Below, in pieces: positions 8,909 through 17,027 of a DNA stretch of 42,025 bases (position 1 is the first letter of the stretch; the number at the start of each line of letters is the position of its first letter). The stretch is from Planctomycetota bacterium (GTDB lineage: Bacteria > Planctomycetota > UBA1135 > GCA-002686595): the NCBI GenBank assembly GCA_002686265.1, contig NZBA01000061.1, positions 1-42,025 of the forward strand. Direction: 5' to 3'. The translations under genes and the position numbers were made by a program. The notes beneath the pieces are model-generated. The model was given only the letters and a program-made list of their open reading frames with translations, did no database searches and had not been told where the DNA came from.

Positions 8909-10543
8909 ATGCCCATGACCACCCGAATCGCAGCGACCCTGGCCGCCACGGTCCTGACCCTCAGCTCCTCCCCGGCGCTCGCCGACCGGGTCATCACCGA
9001 GGACGGGCGCATGCTCACGCCCCAGAAGGCGCGCGCCGAGGGCGAGGGCTATCGCCTGATCTTCGAACACGGCGAGATCGTCCTGGCGAACTCTGATCGC
9101 ATCAAGGCGGTCGAGATCGAAGGCGATATGTCCGACTACGAGCCCCAGAACGACAACGAACGCGAGAAGCTCGAGAAGGGCTACGTGCGCTACCAGGGCA
9201 AGTGGATGAGCAAGCCCGCCTACCAGGCGCAGCTCAACCGTGAATACGCGGAGGCCAAGAAACGCGCGGACCTGATCGCGGCGCACTCGGACTGGCACAC
9301 CGGCTGGACCGAGGAGACCAAGCACTTCCTGGTCAAGTCCAACACCTCCCCGGAGATCCTCGAGTTCTACTGTGAGCTTCTCGAGGCCTACTACAAGCTG
9401 ATGAACAAGCGCATCGGCATCAACCCGACGCCCACCTACCGGCGCAAGAAGATGACGGTCAACGTCTACCGCAGCCGGGAGGAATTCCACAAGCTCAACG
9501 CGGCGGGGGTCGGCGACAGCGTCCTCGGCTACTTCTGGTCCGCCGACGACACCCTGAACTTCTTCCACGAGTACTCCGAGCCCGCCCAGAGCGAGTGGGT
9601 GGCGCTGCACGAGTGCACGCACCTGCTGACGTTCCTGATCGACCAGCAGTACCAGCCGCAGATCTGGCTCAACGAGGCCGTGGCCGACTACTTCGGCTCG
9701 GCGGACGTCGAGCGCGACAAGCGCGGGCGCATCACGATCACTCCGGGCAAGCTGCAAACCGACCGCGTGCTGACCGTCCAGCAGGCGATCACCGACGGCA
9801 AGGACACCAAGCTCACCGAGCTGTTCTTCATCGACCGCAACAGCTTCAACGGCTTTCAGTACGCCCACGCCTGGTCGTTCGTCTACTTCCTGAACAACTT
9901 CTCGAAGGGCAAGTATGCCAAGGGCTTCTGGAAGTTCTTCAAGGACCTCTACACGCGCCAGAAGGGCATCGATTACGAGACCATCGCCGCGGCCGGCCAG
10001 ACCGGCACCGGCTACCGCGCCGCGCCCGCCGACATCCGCGACTCGATGATGAAGCGCATCGGCGCAAAGGACATCGCGCTCCTCGAGACGCAGTGGAAGG
10101 AGTTCGTCGCGGCGATCCCTATCGACACGCCCGGCGCGCGGCTCAAGCGCGGCTTGCGGGCGGTGGGCCGCTTCGACATGGAGGCGATCGACGAGGCGAT
10201 CGAGGACCTGACCGCCGCCATCGACGCGGGCGTCAGCGACCCGCGCGCCTGGGCCGCCCGCGGGCGCGCCCTGGCCCGCAAGGGCCGGGCCGACGACGGC
10301 TTGGCGGACCTGCGCGCGGCGGTCGAGCTAGACCCCCTCAACGCCTCCTTCCGCCACGAGCTGAGCCAGCTGATGACCGGCGAGCGCTTCACGAGCTCGA
10401 GCGGCGGCGGCATCCGCGTCGAGATCTCCGGCGGAAGCAAGGAGAAGCTGGACGACACGGCCGCCAAGGCGCAGGCTGGCCTGGCCATGGAGTTGGACCC
10501 CGATAACGACCAGATCCGCAAGTGGTACGCGAGGTTCGAGTGA
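8909..10543 (+). CDS. secreted HExxH metallopeptidase-like protein with TPR tail (DUF1570-like)
   Basis: 544 residues with a signal peptide ending near SSPALA. The zinc-site motif HECTH is at residues 234-238, followed by WLNEAVADYF with Glu256, the same H-E-x-x-H...E layout as the gene upstream. The C-terminal ~130 residues contain TPR-like helices (AWAARGRALARKGRADDGLA, then a later unit ending near the C-terminus), which the neighbour lacks. The function is not known; a secreted or periplasmic peptidase with a protein-binding tail is the simplest reading. An ATG two codons downstream (8915) could be the true start, and neither has a clear ribosome site. The stop overlaps the next gene by GTGA, so the three genes 7259-11250 look like one operon. 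Confidence 0.88.
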   Translation: MPMTTRIAATLAATVLTLSSSPALADRVITEDGRMLTPQKARAEGEGYRLIFEHGEIVLANSDRIKAVEIEGDMSDYEPQNDNEREKLEKGYVRYQGKWMSKPAYQAQLNREYAEAKKRADLIAAHSDWHTGWTEETKHFLVKSNTSPEILEFYCELLEAYYKLMNKRIGINPTPTYRRKKMTVNVYRSREEFHKLNAAGVGDSVLGYFWSADDTLNFFHEYSEPAQSEWVALHECTHLLTFLIDQQYQPQIWLNEAVADYFGSADVERDKRGRITITPGKLQTDRVLTVQQAITDGKDTKLTELFFIDRNSFNGFQYAHAWSFVYFLNNFSKGKYAKGFWKFFKDLYTRQKGIDYETIAAAGQTGTGYRAAPADIRDSMMKRIGAKDIALLETQWKEFVAAIPIDTPGARLKRGLRAVGRFDMEAIDEAIEDLTAAIDAGVSDPRAWAARGRALARKGRADDGLADLRAAVELDPLNASFRHELSQLMTGERFTSSSGGGIRVEISGGSKEKLDDTAAKAQAGLAMELDPDNDQIRKWYARFE

Positions 10544-11250
10544 GCGCCGGCGGCCGTCTGGAGCCCCATTCCCGGCGGCTCCGTACGCGCGCCGGAGCCA
10601 TCCTCCCCACCGGCCTCCTCGCCGGGACCCTCGCCCTCTCGGCCGCCTGCGCGGGGACGCGCTCGATGGCCCACCCGACCGTCCTGATCGAGACGCGCGG
10701 GGGCTCGGAGCTGGGGGTCTCCACCGACTACGGCATCGTCTTCCTCGGCCGCACCGCCCCCGCCGGAGATGCGCGGATCACCGCCCTGTTCGGCGACGGC
10801 CCGAGCGTCGAGAGCACGCTCATCGAGCCCGTCGACGGCGGGCTCTTCACCGCCGAGGTCGAGATCCGCCTGCCGAGCGTACCGCTCTCCTACGTCGAGC
10901 CGCGCCCCGGTGACGAGCTGCTCCTGATGGGCTTCGACGCGCGCGGCCCGTGGCGGCGGAGCGTGCGCGTACGCTCCGACCCGCGCGTCCTGGGCATCCT
11001 GCTGGACATCCCCAAGCGCCTCGAGGGCGCCCCCGACCAGGTCGGCGCCGGGCTGTACGCCAGCGACGACGGCGATCTGTCGACCCTGCGCCTGGTCGGT
11101 CTGGTGACCGGCCGCCTGCAGCTGGAGTCGGAGGACGGACCCCGCGAGTACCTGACCGCCATGGGCCCCCAGCACCTCTGGCGGCTGGTCACCCATCGCC
11201 GCGACCTCGGCAAGCGCCGGCGCTGGATCTACCGCGAGGACATCCTCTAG
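10540..11250 (+). CDS. exported protein of unknown function, possible lipoprotein
   Basis: About 236 residues starting at a GTG that overlaps the preceding stop as GTGA; an ATG 18 nt earlier is possible but less likely. The N-terminus is Arg-rich and then hydrophobic (PTGLLAGTLALSAACAG), ending in a Cys that could be lipidated, although the residues before it are not an ideal lipobox. The remainder is a soluble, probably beta-rich domain with no motif I recognise; it includes DPRVLGILLDIPKRLEGAP and ends in a basic stretch, RRDLGKRRRWIYREDIL. As third gene after the two HExxH proteins it may be a partner or substrate of them; that is inferred from position only. Confidence 0.8.
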   Translation: MSAGGRLEPHSRRLRTRAGAILPTGLLAGTLALSAACAGTRSMAHPTVLIETRGGSELGVSTDYGIVFLGRTAPAGDARITALFGDGPSVESTLIEPVDGGLFTAEVEIRLPSVPLSYVEPRPGDELLLMGFDARGPWRRSVRVRSDPRVLGILLDIPKRLEGAPDQVGAGLYASDDGDLSTLRLVGLVTGRLQLESEDGPREYLTAMGPQHLWRLVTHRRDLGKRRRWIYREDIL

Positions 11251-11252
11251 GC

Positions 11253-11357
11253 CTACGGTGGGAACCCGATCCTGAGGGTGTCGGAGAAGTTGAAGCCGCT
11301 GCTCCCTCCGGAGGGGTCGCGGGAGGCGAGCTGGAAGACGCGCGTCACCCCCGGCGA
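11253..11357 (-). pseudogene. orphan C-terminal tail of a secreted-protein domain
   Basis: Between the convergent genes ending at 11250 and 11481, the minus strand reads SPGVTRVFQLASRDPSGG, then SSGFNFSDTLRIGFPP and a stop. This lines up with the C-terminus of the partial gene at the right edge of the window: PGxxRxFQxxxRD, then GxN, then (V/I)xFxP and stop, about 11 identities over 33 positions. Nearly all codons end in G or C. The rest of that domain (the CPCSNDD and LNGGAGFPF motifs) is absent upstream in all three frames, and the trkH stop lies about 120 nt away. I read it as the last ~34 codons of a decayed or deleted secreted-protein gene. Confidence 0.6.
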
Positions 11358-11480
11358 GACCCGGCCCGGGCCAGGCGGCTTGCGACCGATGCGGACGGCG
11401 GCCGCGGCCCGCCGAGGGCTCCCGTGCCGGACTCGCGAGGCAGGGCGAGCCCCCGGCGCCACGCACGGACAGCGGGCCGA

Positions 11481-12992
11481 CTAGCGTCTCCAGAAACCCG
11501 GCACGAAGAGGGCCACGACGGCGTAGAACTCCAGGCGGCCGAGGATCATGAAGAGCGTCAGCAGCCCCTTCACCGGGTCGGGGAAGGCTCCGAAGTTCAT
11601 GGACGGTCCAACCTGTGCCAGCCCCGGGCCAATGTTGTTCAACGTCGCCAGGACGGCGGTGGCCGCCGTCTCCGTGCCCACTCCGAAGGCCGCCAGGAAA
11701 ACCGTCCCGGCCACGAAGATCAGGATCCACAGGGCGAAGTAGCCGGTCACCGAGGCCACGACCCCCTCCTCCAGGGAATGCTCGTCGATACGCACGTCGT
11801 GGATCGCCCGCGGCCGGATGAAGCGCCGCACGCCCATCAAGGCCGCCTTGGCCACGATCACCAGACGGATCCCCTTCAGCCCGCCGCCGGTCGACCCGGC
11901 GCAGGCCCCCACCAGGGCCAGCATCATCAGCCAGACACGCGTGATCTGCGGCCAACGATCGAAATCCGCGGTCCCGTACCCGGTGCTGGTCTCCATGCAG
12001 ATGACCTGGAACGAGCTGTGGCGCAGGGCCTGCCAAAAGCCGCGGTAGTCCGGCAAGTCGCTCTGCGGGTCTCCGCCGCCACCGCCCCAGGACCACAGGA
12101 TGAAGGCGATCAGCAGGCTCGAGCCCAAGACCAGACCCACGTAGGTGCGCACCTCCGTGGAGCTCACCAGCCGCCGCCAGGCCGAACGCGGACCGGCGCG
12201 CAGGAGCAGGTCGTAGACGGCGAAGTTGATGCCCGCCGCGAACATGAAGACGCCGATGATCAGCTCGATCTTCCAGGAGCCGAACCAGGCGATGGACTGG
12301 GAGTGGTTCGAGAATCCGCCGGTCGCGATCGTCCCGAAGGTGTGCAGGGCCGAGTCGAACCAACTCATGCCCGCCAGATAGAGCAGGATGAACTCCAGGC
12401 CGCTCATCGCCAAGTAGATCCGCAAGAGGGCCAGGGCGCTGTCGCGCACGCGCTGCATGCCCGCCTCGCGGGCGATGCCCGGGATCTCGGAGCGGAAGAG
12501 GCTGCGTCCCCCCGTGGGGAAGAGCACGACGAAGACCATCACGATGCCGAAGCCACCCAGCCAGTGGGTGAACGAGCGCCAGAAGGCGATCGAGCGCGGC
12601 AGGCCGTCGATGCCCTCGGGAGAGAGGATGGTCGAGCCGGTCGTCGTGAAGCCGGAGACCGACTCGAACAGGGCGTCCACGGGCGAGGCCATGACGCCCG
12701 AAAGGAGGTAGGGCAGGGCGCCGACGATCCCGCCGACCAACCAGGCTAGACCGACCACGGCGAGACCCTCGCGCCGGTAGTAGTCGGGACGGCCGCCGCG
12801 CGTGGTGACCGAGCCGCGGAAGATCCAAGTCACGGCCAGGCCCAGGATCGTCGCGGCGCCCGCCGAGAGCAGGCAGGCGCGCAATGCCCCCGCCTCACCG
12901 TAGGTCTGGGCGACGCCCGCCGGCACGAGCAGGAAGACGGCCAGCAGCAAGGTGACCCGGCCCAACAGCCATGCGACGGCACGCAGGTTCAT
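11481..12992 (-). CDS. trkH: Trk-type potassium uptake protein, membrane subunit
   Basis: 503 residues, a polytopic inner-membrane potassium channel/transporter subunit of the TrkH/KtrB family. The four pore loops that form the selectivity filter are all visible, each with its conserved Gly: TTTGST (116-120 region), ATGGFS (223-228), STGYGT (336-341) and GSTGGG (366-371). Hydrophobic helices fill the rest of the protein, and the length matches the family. It lies 12 nt after trkA, its cytosolic gating subunit, and the two surely work together. No good ribosome site precedes the ATG, so translation may be coupled to trkA. Confidence 0.96.
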   Translation of the reverse strand: MNLRAVAWLLGRVTLLLAVFLLVPAGVAQTYGEAGALRACLLSAGAATILGLAVTWIFRGSVTTRGGRPDYYRREGLAVVGLAWLVGGIVGALPYLLSGVMASPVDALFESVSGFTTTGSTILSPEGIDGLPRSIAFWRSFTHWLGGFGIVMVFVVLFPTGGRSLFRSEIPGIAREAGMQRVRDSALALLRIYLAMSGLEFILLYLAGMSWFDSALHTFGTIATGGFSNHSQSIAWFGSWKIELIIGVFMFAAGINFAVYDLLLRAGPRSAWRRLVSSTEVRTYVGLVLGSSLLIAFILWSWGGGGGDPQSDLPDYRGFWQALRHSSFQVICMETSTGYGTADFDRWPQITRVWLMMLALVGACAGSTGGGLKGIRLVIVAKAALMGVRRFIRPRAIHDVRIDEHSLEEGVVASVTGYFALWILIFVAGTVFLAAFGVGTETAATAVLATLNNIGPGLAQVGPSMNFGAFPDPVKGLLTLFMILGRLEFYAVVALFVPGFWRR

Positions 12993-13004
12993 CCGCGCTC
13001 CGGG

Positions 13005-14360
13005 TCAGCCCTCGTCGGACCGCTTGAACACACCGCACACCCGCTGGACCTTATCCGGCAGGGCGATCACGATCACGTGGTCTCCCTCCTCGATGACGCT
13101 TTCGCCGTGAGGGATGGTGACCTCGTTGCCGCGCACGAGCGCACCGATCACCGCGCCGCCGGGAAGATCGAGATTCTTGACCTTGCGCCCGCCCTTCTTC
13201 CCGCCCAGGCGCGCCTCGAGCTCGAGCACCTCGGCCTTGCCGTCTCCGAGCACCGCGATGGCCGAGACCGACCCCGAGCGCACGAAGCGCAGGATGCGGT
13301 TCGCGCACAGGATGCGCGGGGAGATCGCCTTGTCGATCCCGAGCAGGTCGTAGATCTGGTTGTACGACGGCTTGTTGACCATCGTCATCGTGCGCTTGAC
13401 GCCCAGGGAGCGGGCCAGCTGACAGGCGACGATATTGCGCTCGTCGTCACCGCTGGTGGCCACGAAGACGTCCGCCTCGCCGATACGCTCCTCGTGCAAC
13501 AGATCGAGGTCGGTCGCGTCGCCCTCGAGCACCATCACGTCGCTGGCGCGGTCCGCCGCCAGAGCGCGCGCGCGGGCCGGATCGCGCTCGATGATGCGGA
13601 TGGAGATCCCCGGCACTCCGGCCAGGCGCCGGCTGACCTCCCGGCCCAGGGCCCCGCCGCCCATGATCACCACGCCCCGGCGCCCTACGGTCGGCGCTCC
13701 CGCGCGCACCTCGAAGGCGTCCAGGGCGGAGCGGCGACCGATCACGTAGACCTGATCGCTCCCCTCGAGGAGCGCGGAGCCCTTGGGGATGAAGAACTCC
13801 TCCCCGCGCGACACGGCGCCGATGATCAGGCCCCCGGGTAGGTCGAGGTCGGCGATGGGCTTGCCGATGAAGGAGCTCTCGGCCGGCAGGCGCAGGCGCC
13901 GCACCTGCACGCGGCCGTCGGCGAAGCTCTCGACCTCGAGAGCGTGGCGCTCGCGCAGGGTGTTGACGATTTCCTCCGCCGCCAGGTCCTCGGTCGAGAT
14001 GACGATGTCGAAGCCGAGGGCCTGTTTGTAGAAGTAGCGGTAGTCGGCCAGGAGCGCCGTGTCGTGCAGGCGCAGGATCACGCGCTTGGCGCCCAGGCGC
14101 TTGGCCACCATGCAGGTCATCATGTTGGCGAGGTCGCGGTCGGTGACCGCCACCACGAGGTCCGCCTTGGAGACGCCGGCATTGTTCAGCACGTCGGCCC
14201 GCGAGCCGTCCCCCACGACCGCCTGCACGTCCAGCGCCTCCATCAGGCGCCGGGCCTTGGCCGGGTCGGCGTCGATCACGCTGACCCGGTGCTCCTCCCG
14301 CGAGAGGATGCCCGCGAGGTGGTAGCCGACCTCTCCCGCTCCGATGACGGCGATATCCAT
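13005..14360 (-). CDS. trkA: Trk potassium system NAD-binding regulatory subunit
   Basis: 451 residues with the duplicated RCK architecture of TrkA. The first Rossmann domain begins MDIAVIGAGEVG (GxGxxG at 7-12) with the acidic residue of the second strand in VIDADP; the second begins VVIMGGGALGREV at about residue 225, with IRIIERDP. Each is followed by a TrkA-C domain (IADLDLPGGLIIGAV and VKNLDLPGGAVIGAL are the matching strands). TrkA forms the cytosolic gating ring under TrkH and binds NAD(H) or ATP. It precedes trkH by 12 nt and follows a kinase-like gene after 60 nt on the same strand. Confidence 0.96.
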   Translation of the reverse strand: MDIAVIGAGEVGYHLAGILSREEHRVSVIDADPAKARRLMEALDVQAVVGDGSRADVLNNAGVSKADLVVAVTDRDLANMMTCMVAKRLGAKRVILRLHDTALLADYRYFYKQALGFDIVISTEDLAAEEIVNTLRERHALEVESFADGRVQVRRLRLPAESSFIGKPIADLDLPGGLIIGAVSRGEEFFIPKGSALLEGSDQVYVIGRRSALDAFEVRAGAPTVGRRGVVIMGGGALGREVSRRLAGVPGISIRIIERDPARARALAADRASDVMVLEGDATDLDLLHEERIGEADVFVATSGDDERNIVACQLARSLGVKRTMTMVNKPSYNQIYDLLGIDKAISPRILCANRILRFVRSGSVSAIAVLGDGKAEVLELEARLGGKKGGRKVKNLDLPGGAVIGALVRGNEVTIPHGESVIEEGDHVIVIALPDKVQRVCGVFKRSDEG

Positions 14361-14420
14361 GGCGTGCAGACGATAGGTCCCCGGAGCCGCGATGCAATTC
14401 CCGACCCGCGAAGGGGGTCG

Positions 14421-15260
14421 TCAGCGGGCCCGAGGGTCGGGACCGTACCCCTTTTCGGGGGGTGTTTTCCCCGCTCCGGCGCCTTCTTCGTGCCGCAAGT
14501 CTCGCGGAGCGCCCACGGGCGGATCCCAGAGCGGCCAAGGGCCGGATTCGGGGCGCCAGTCCTCGCTGGGGACGCGCCCACCGGGGCCGTGGACCAGGAA
14601 GTTGTAGGCGGGCTTGCCCAGCCTGCGCCAGGTGGCGGCGACCCACGAGCGGCGCAAGAGGGATCCGGGCTCCTCGGGGTGCGTCGCTCCCCCCGGCGCA
14701 CGGCCGCCGCGCGTGTAGCGCTGGCGGTGCTTGCGGACATGGCGCACGTCGTCCCGCGCGCGACTGGCGAAGAGCCCACCGCGCCCGCGGTGCAGGCTGG
14801 CGAGTTGGAAGTCCACCAGGGCCGGGCGGCCGTCCTCGTCCACCAAGACGTTCTGCTCCTTGTGGAGATCGTTGTGGCAGACGCCGCGCCCGTGGAGCTC
14901 GACCACCAGGGCCTCGAGCAGGTCGAAGTAGTCCTCGGGAAGGCGCTCGGCACGCTGCAGGGGCGAGCCGGCGATCCAGGTGCGCAGCACCTGCTCGGAG
15001 GGCGCGACGACACGCCCGTCGGCCGCGTCCAGGGCGGCCGCGCCCTCCTCCTTCACCAGGCGCGGGACCCCCGCCATGCCCTCGATCGCCGCCAGGGCGC
15101 GGCGCTCACGGGCGATCAGGACGCGCGCCACGACCCGCGAGGCCGGGTGTCGCCGGGGACAGACGACCCGGCGCACGAGGCGCCGCTCCCCCGCGTGCAG
15201 CAGCTCGACGCTCCCGAAGCGGTCGCTCTTGAGCACCTGCTCGACTTGCCAGCCATCCAT
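14421..15260 (-). CDS. RIO/Kdo-kinase-like small protein kinase family member
   Basis: About 279 residues. The catalytic core is clear: HNDLHKEQNVLV at 129-140 (catalytic Asp131, Asn137) and the metal-binding loop as VDFQLA with Asp150, where DFG is replaced by DFQ. A canonical N-terminal glycine loop and VAIK Lys are not obvious. These traits fit the RIO1/lipopolysaccharide-kinase (Kdo kinase, WaaP-like) branch rather than Hanks-type Ser/Thr kinases, so the substrate may be an envelope sugar lipid. I placed the start at the ATG before DGWQVEQVLKSDRFGSVELL, whose layout resembles a degenerate nucleotide-binding start; the open frame upstream of it is antisense to the ABC ATPase. The C-terminus is Arg- and Gly-rich. 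It is upstream of trkA-trkH on the same strand; a link to potassium uptake is only positional. Confidence 0.82.
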   Translation of the reverse strand: MDGWQVEQVLKSDRFGSVELLHAGERRLVRRVVCPRRHPASRVVARVLIARERRALAAIEGMAGVPRLVKEEGAAALDAADGRVVAPSEQVLRTWIAGSPLQRAERLPEDYFDLLEALVVELHGRGVCHNDLHKEQNVLVDEDGRPALVDFQLASLHRGRGGLFASRARDDVRHVRKHRQRYTRGGRAPGGATHPEEPGSLLRRSWVAATWRRLGKPAYNFLVHGPGGRVPSEDWRPESGPWPLWDPPVGAPRDLRHEEGAGAGKTPPEKGYGPDPRAR

Positions 15261-15296
15261 GGTGCGCCTATTCTCCGCGCGCAGGCGCTCCCGTCC
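15261..15296. promoter_or_regulatory. 36-nt divergent gap
   Basis: Only 36 nt separate the divergent starts of the kinase-like gene and the ABC ATPase gene. Promoters for either direction must therefore overlap the other gene, or one gene is read from within its neighbour. No clear promoter boxes are visible. Confidence 0.3.
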
Positions 15297-16262
15297 ATGC
15301 AGAGCATCGAACCCCTCCGAGAATCGACCGCTTCGGCCTCCGCCGACCACGACGGCATCAGAGTGCGAGGCCTCGAGCGGCGCTTCGGCCCCACCCAGGC
15401 CCTCGCGCCCATCGACCTCGACGTCGAACCGGGCGGCCTGACCGGCTTGCTCGGCCCCAACGGCAGCGGCAAGAGCACGCTCCTGCGCTGCCTCGTCGGC
15501 CTGGTGCGGCCCGACGGGGGCCGGGCCACCCTCGGCGGAGTCGAGCTCACCGGCGACGGCACGGCCGTGCGCCGGAGCTGCACCTACTCGCCGGGCGAGC
15601 TCGCCCTCTACGGCGAGCTGCACGGCGCCGAGCACCTCGATTGGCTGCTGCGCGACCGGGGACGGGAGGCACGCGAACGCGCTCGCGCGGTGGCCGCCGA
15701 CCTCGAGCTTCCCCTCGCCGACCGCGTGCGCACCTACAGCCACGGCATGAAGCGCCAGCTGCTCTTCGCGGCGGCGATCGCGCCGCGCGTGAGCGTACGG
15801 ATCCTCGACGAGATCACCGACGGCCTCGACCCGGCGCGCAGGGGCGCCGTCCTCGACCTCTTGCGCGAGGACGCCGCCGGCGGGACCGCGATCCTGCTCT
15901 CCTCCCACCACCTCGGCGAGGTCGACCGGATCTGCGACCGCCTCGTGTTCCTCGACGCCGGGCGCAAACTGGCTGAGCAAACCCGGGCCGAAGTGGCGGC
16001 CCGCGCCCGACGCGTGGTGCGCCTGCGCTTCGCCCCCGAGGAAGAGCCCCGCGCCCTCAGCGAGGCGCTCCTCGCGGCCGGGGCGAGCGAGGTCACGCGC
16101 GAGGGCGGCGAGCATCGCGCACGCCTGTCGACGACCGATCCGAGCGTGTTCCTCGCTGCGTTCCTCGCTGCGCCGGGCGCCCCACGGCCGGTAGCCCTCA
16201 CCTACGGTGAGCTCTCCCTGGCCGAGCTCTACCACGAGCTCTACGGCGTCGAGGCCTGCTGA
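15297..16262 (+). CDS. ABC transporter ATP-binding protein (ABC-2 exporter type)
   Basis: About 321 residues, a cytosolic ATPase. Walker A GPNGSGKST is at 53-61, the signature is YSHGMKRQ (147-154), Walker B is VRILDE with Asp171 and Glu172, and the H-loop is in LLSSHHLGEVD. The usual Pro after Walker B is Ile here, and the Q-loop position reads YSPGE, as in some drug/antibiotic-exporter ATPases. A ~90-residue C-terminal extension is typical of ABC-2 exporters of the DrrA/NatA type. The open frame runs far upstream but only this part matches the family; the ATG at 15297 is the sensible start. The next gene, its permease, begins inside the stop codon (TGATG). Substrate unknown. Confidence 0.93.
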   Translation: MQSIEPLRESTASASADHDGIRVRGLERRFGPTQALAPIDLDVEPGGLTGLLGPNGSGKSTLLRCLVGLVRPDGGRATLGGVELTGDGTAVRRSCTYSPGELALYGELHGAEHLDWLLRDRGREARERARAVAADLELPLADRVRTYSHGMKRQLLFAAAIAPRVSVRILDEITDGLDPARRGAVLDLLREDAAGGTAILLSSHHLGEVDRICDRLVFLDAGRKLAEQTRAEVAARARRVVRLRFAPEEEPRALSEALLAAGASEVTREGGEHRARLSTTDPSVFLAAFLAAPGAPRPVALTYGELSLAELYHELYGVEAC

Positions 16263-17023
16263 TGGGACACACTCGGCGCGGCGCGCTCCTGCAGGCGGTG
16301 GGGTTCTTCATCGTCTTGGAGACCATGCTGGCCGCCGCCTGCCTGTTCTGGCCCAGCTTCCGCGACAACGTGGACTCCCTGCGGGCCATGGCACCGCTCG
16401 CCTCCCTGCGCGAGATGGTGGACCAACTCGCGCAAGGCGGCGTGGATGCCTACGTCTGTGGTCAGCACTTCTTCAAGGGCTGCAATACCCTCGGCATCGC
16501 GGCGGCCGTGCTGTTCGCCATGGGCTCGGTGGCGGGCGAGTACCAGCGCGGGACCTTCGAGCTCTGGCTCTCGCGGCCGGTCTCCCGCCGGCGGCTCCTC
16601 GCCGAGCGCTACGCAACCGGAGCCTTCGCCCTCGTGCTGCCGATCTTCGCCACCAGCGCCACGGTCCCCTGGCTCCTCGCGCGCGTGGACGAGACCATGG
16701 ACCTCGGTGACCTGATGCTCTGCTCCGTGCACGAATCGCTGTTCCTGGTCGCGATCTACTCCACGACGTTCCTGCTCTCCTGCCTCTCGCGCCGACCGAT
16801 GTGGATCGCCATGGCGATGCTCGGGTTCACGACCCTGGAGTTCTCCCTCTACCTGGTGAAGACGGTCACCCACACCTCGATCTTCCGCCTGACCGACATC
16901 GACGACTTCATGAACATCACTACCGGCGGCGGCCTGGACTGGGCCGTGTGCGGACCGCTGGCGGTCTTCAGCGCCGCGGCCGTCGCGACCTCGCAGGTCG
17001 TCTTCGCGCGGCGCGTCCCCTGA
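16262..17023 (+). CDS. ABC-2 type transporter permease
   Basis: 253 residues with about six hydrophobic segments: an N-terminal helix (QAVGFFIVLETMLAAACLF), a pair around IAAAVLFAMGSVAG and ALVLPIFATSATVPWLL, a pair around LFLVAIYSTTFLLSCL and MWIAMAMLGFTTLEFSLYLV, and a last one near the C-terminus. The cytosolic loop GEYQRGTFELWLSRPVSRRR with E-x-x-x-G-T is the hallmark coupling region of ABC-2 permeases. The start ATG overlaps the ATPase stop by one base, so the pair is an operon. Its end is 4 nt from the convergent TPR gene. Confidence 0.92.
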   Translation: MGHTRRGALLQAVGFFIVLETMLAAACLFWPSFRDNVDSLRAMAPLASLREMVDQLAQGGVDAYVCGQHFFKGCNTLGIAAAVLFAMGSVAGEYQRGTFELWLSRPVSRRRLLAERYATGAFALVLPIFATSATVPWLLARVDETMDLGDLMLCSVHESLFLVAIYSTTFLLSCLSRRPMWIAMAMLGFTTLEFSLYLVKTVTHTSIFRLTDIDDFMNITTGGGLDWAVCGPLAVFSAAAVATSQVVFARRVP

Positions 17024-17027
17024 GCCG

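Noticed and set aside
8264..9868. Minus-strand open frame of ~534 codons
   Set aside because: Antisense to the two HExxH genes, whose signal peptides and zinc motifs are clear; no family features.
10012..12828. Long minus-strand open frame of ~938 codons
   Set aside because: It runs antisense to the HExxH and lipoprotein genes and in another frame across trkH. Its product is Arg/Gly/Pro-rich with no motif; a GC-rich shadow.
13944..15296. Upstream part of the open frame containing the ABC ATPase
   Set aside because: It is antisense to trkA and the kinase-like gene; ATPase homology begins only after 15297.
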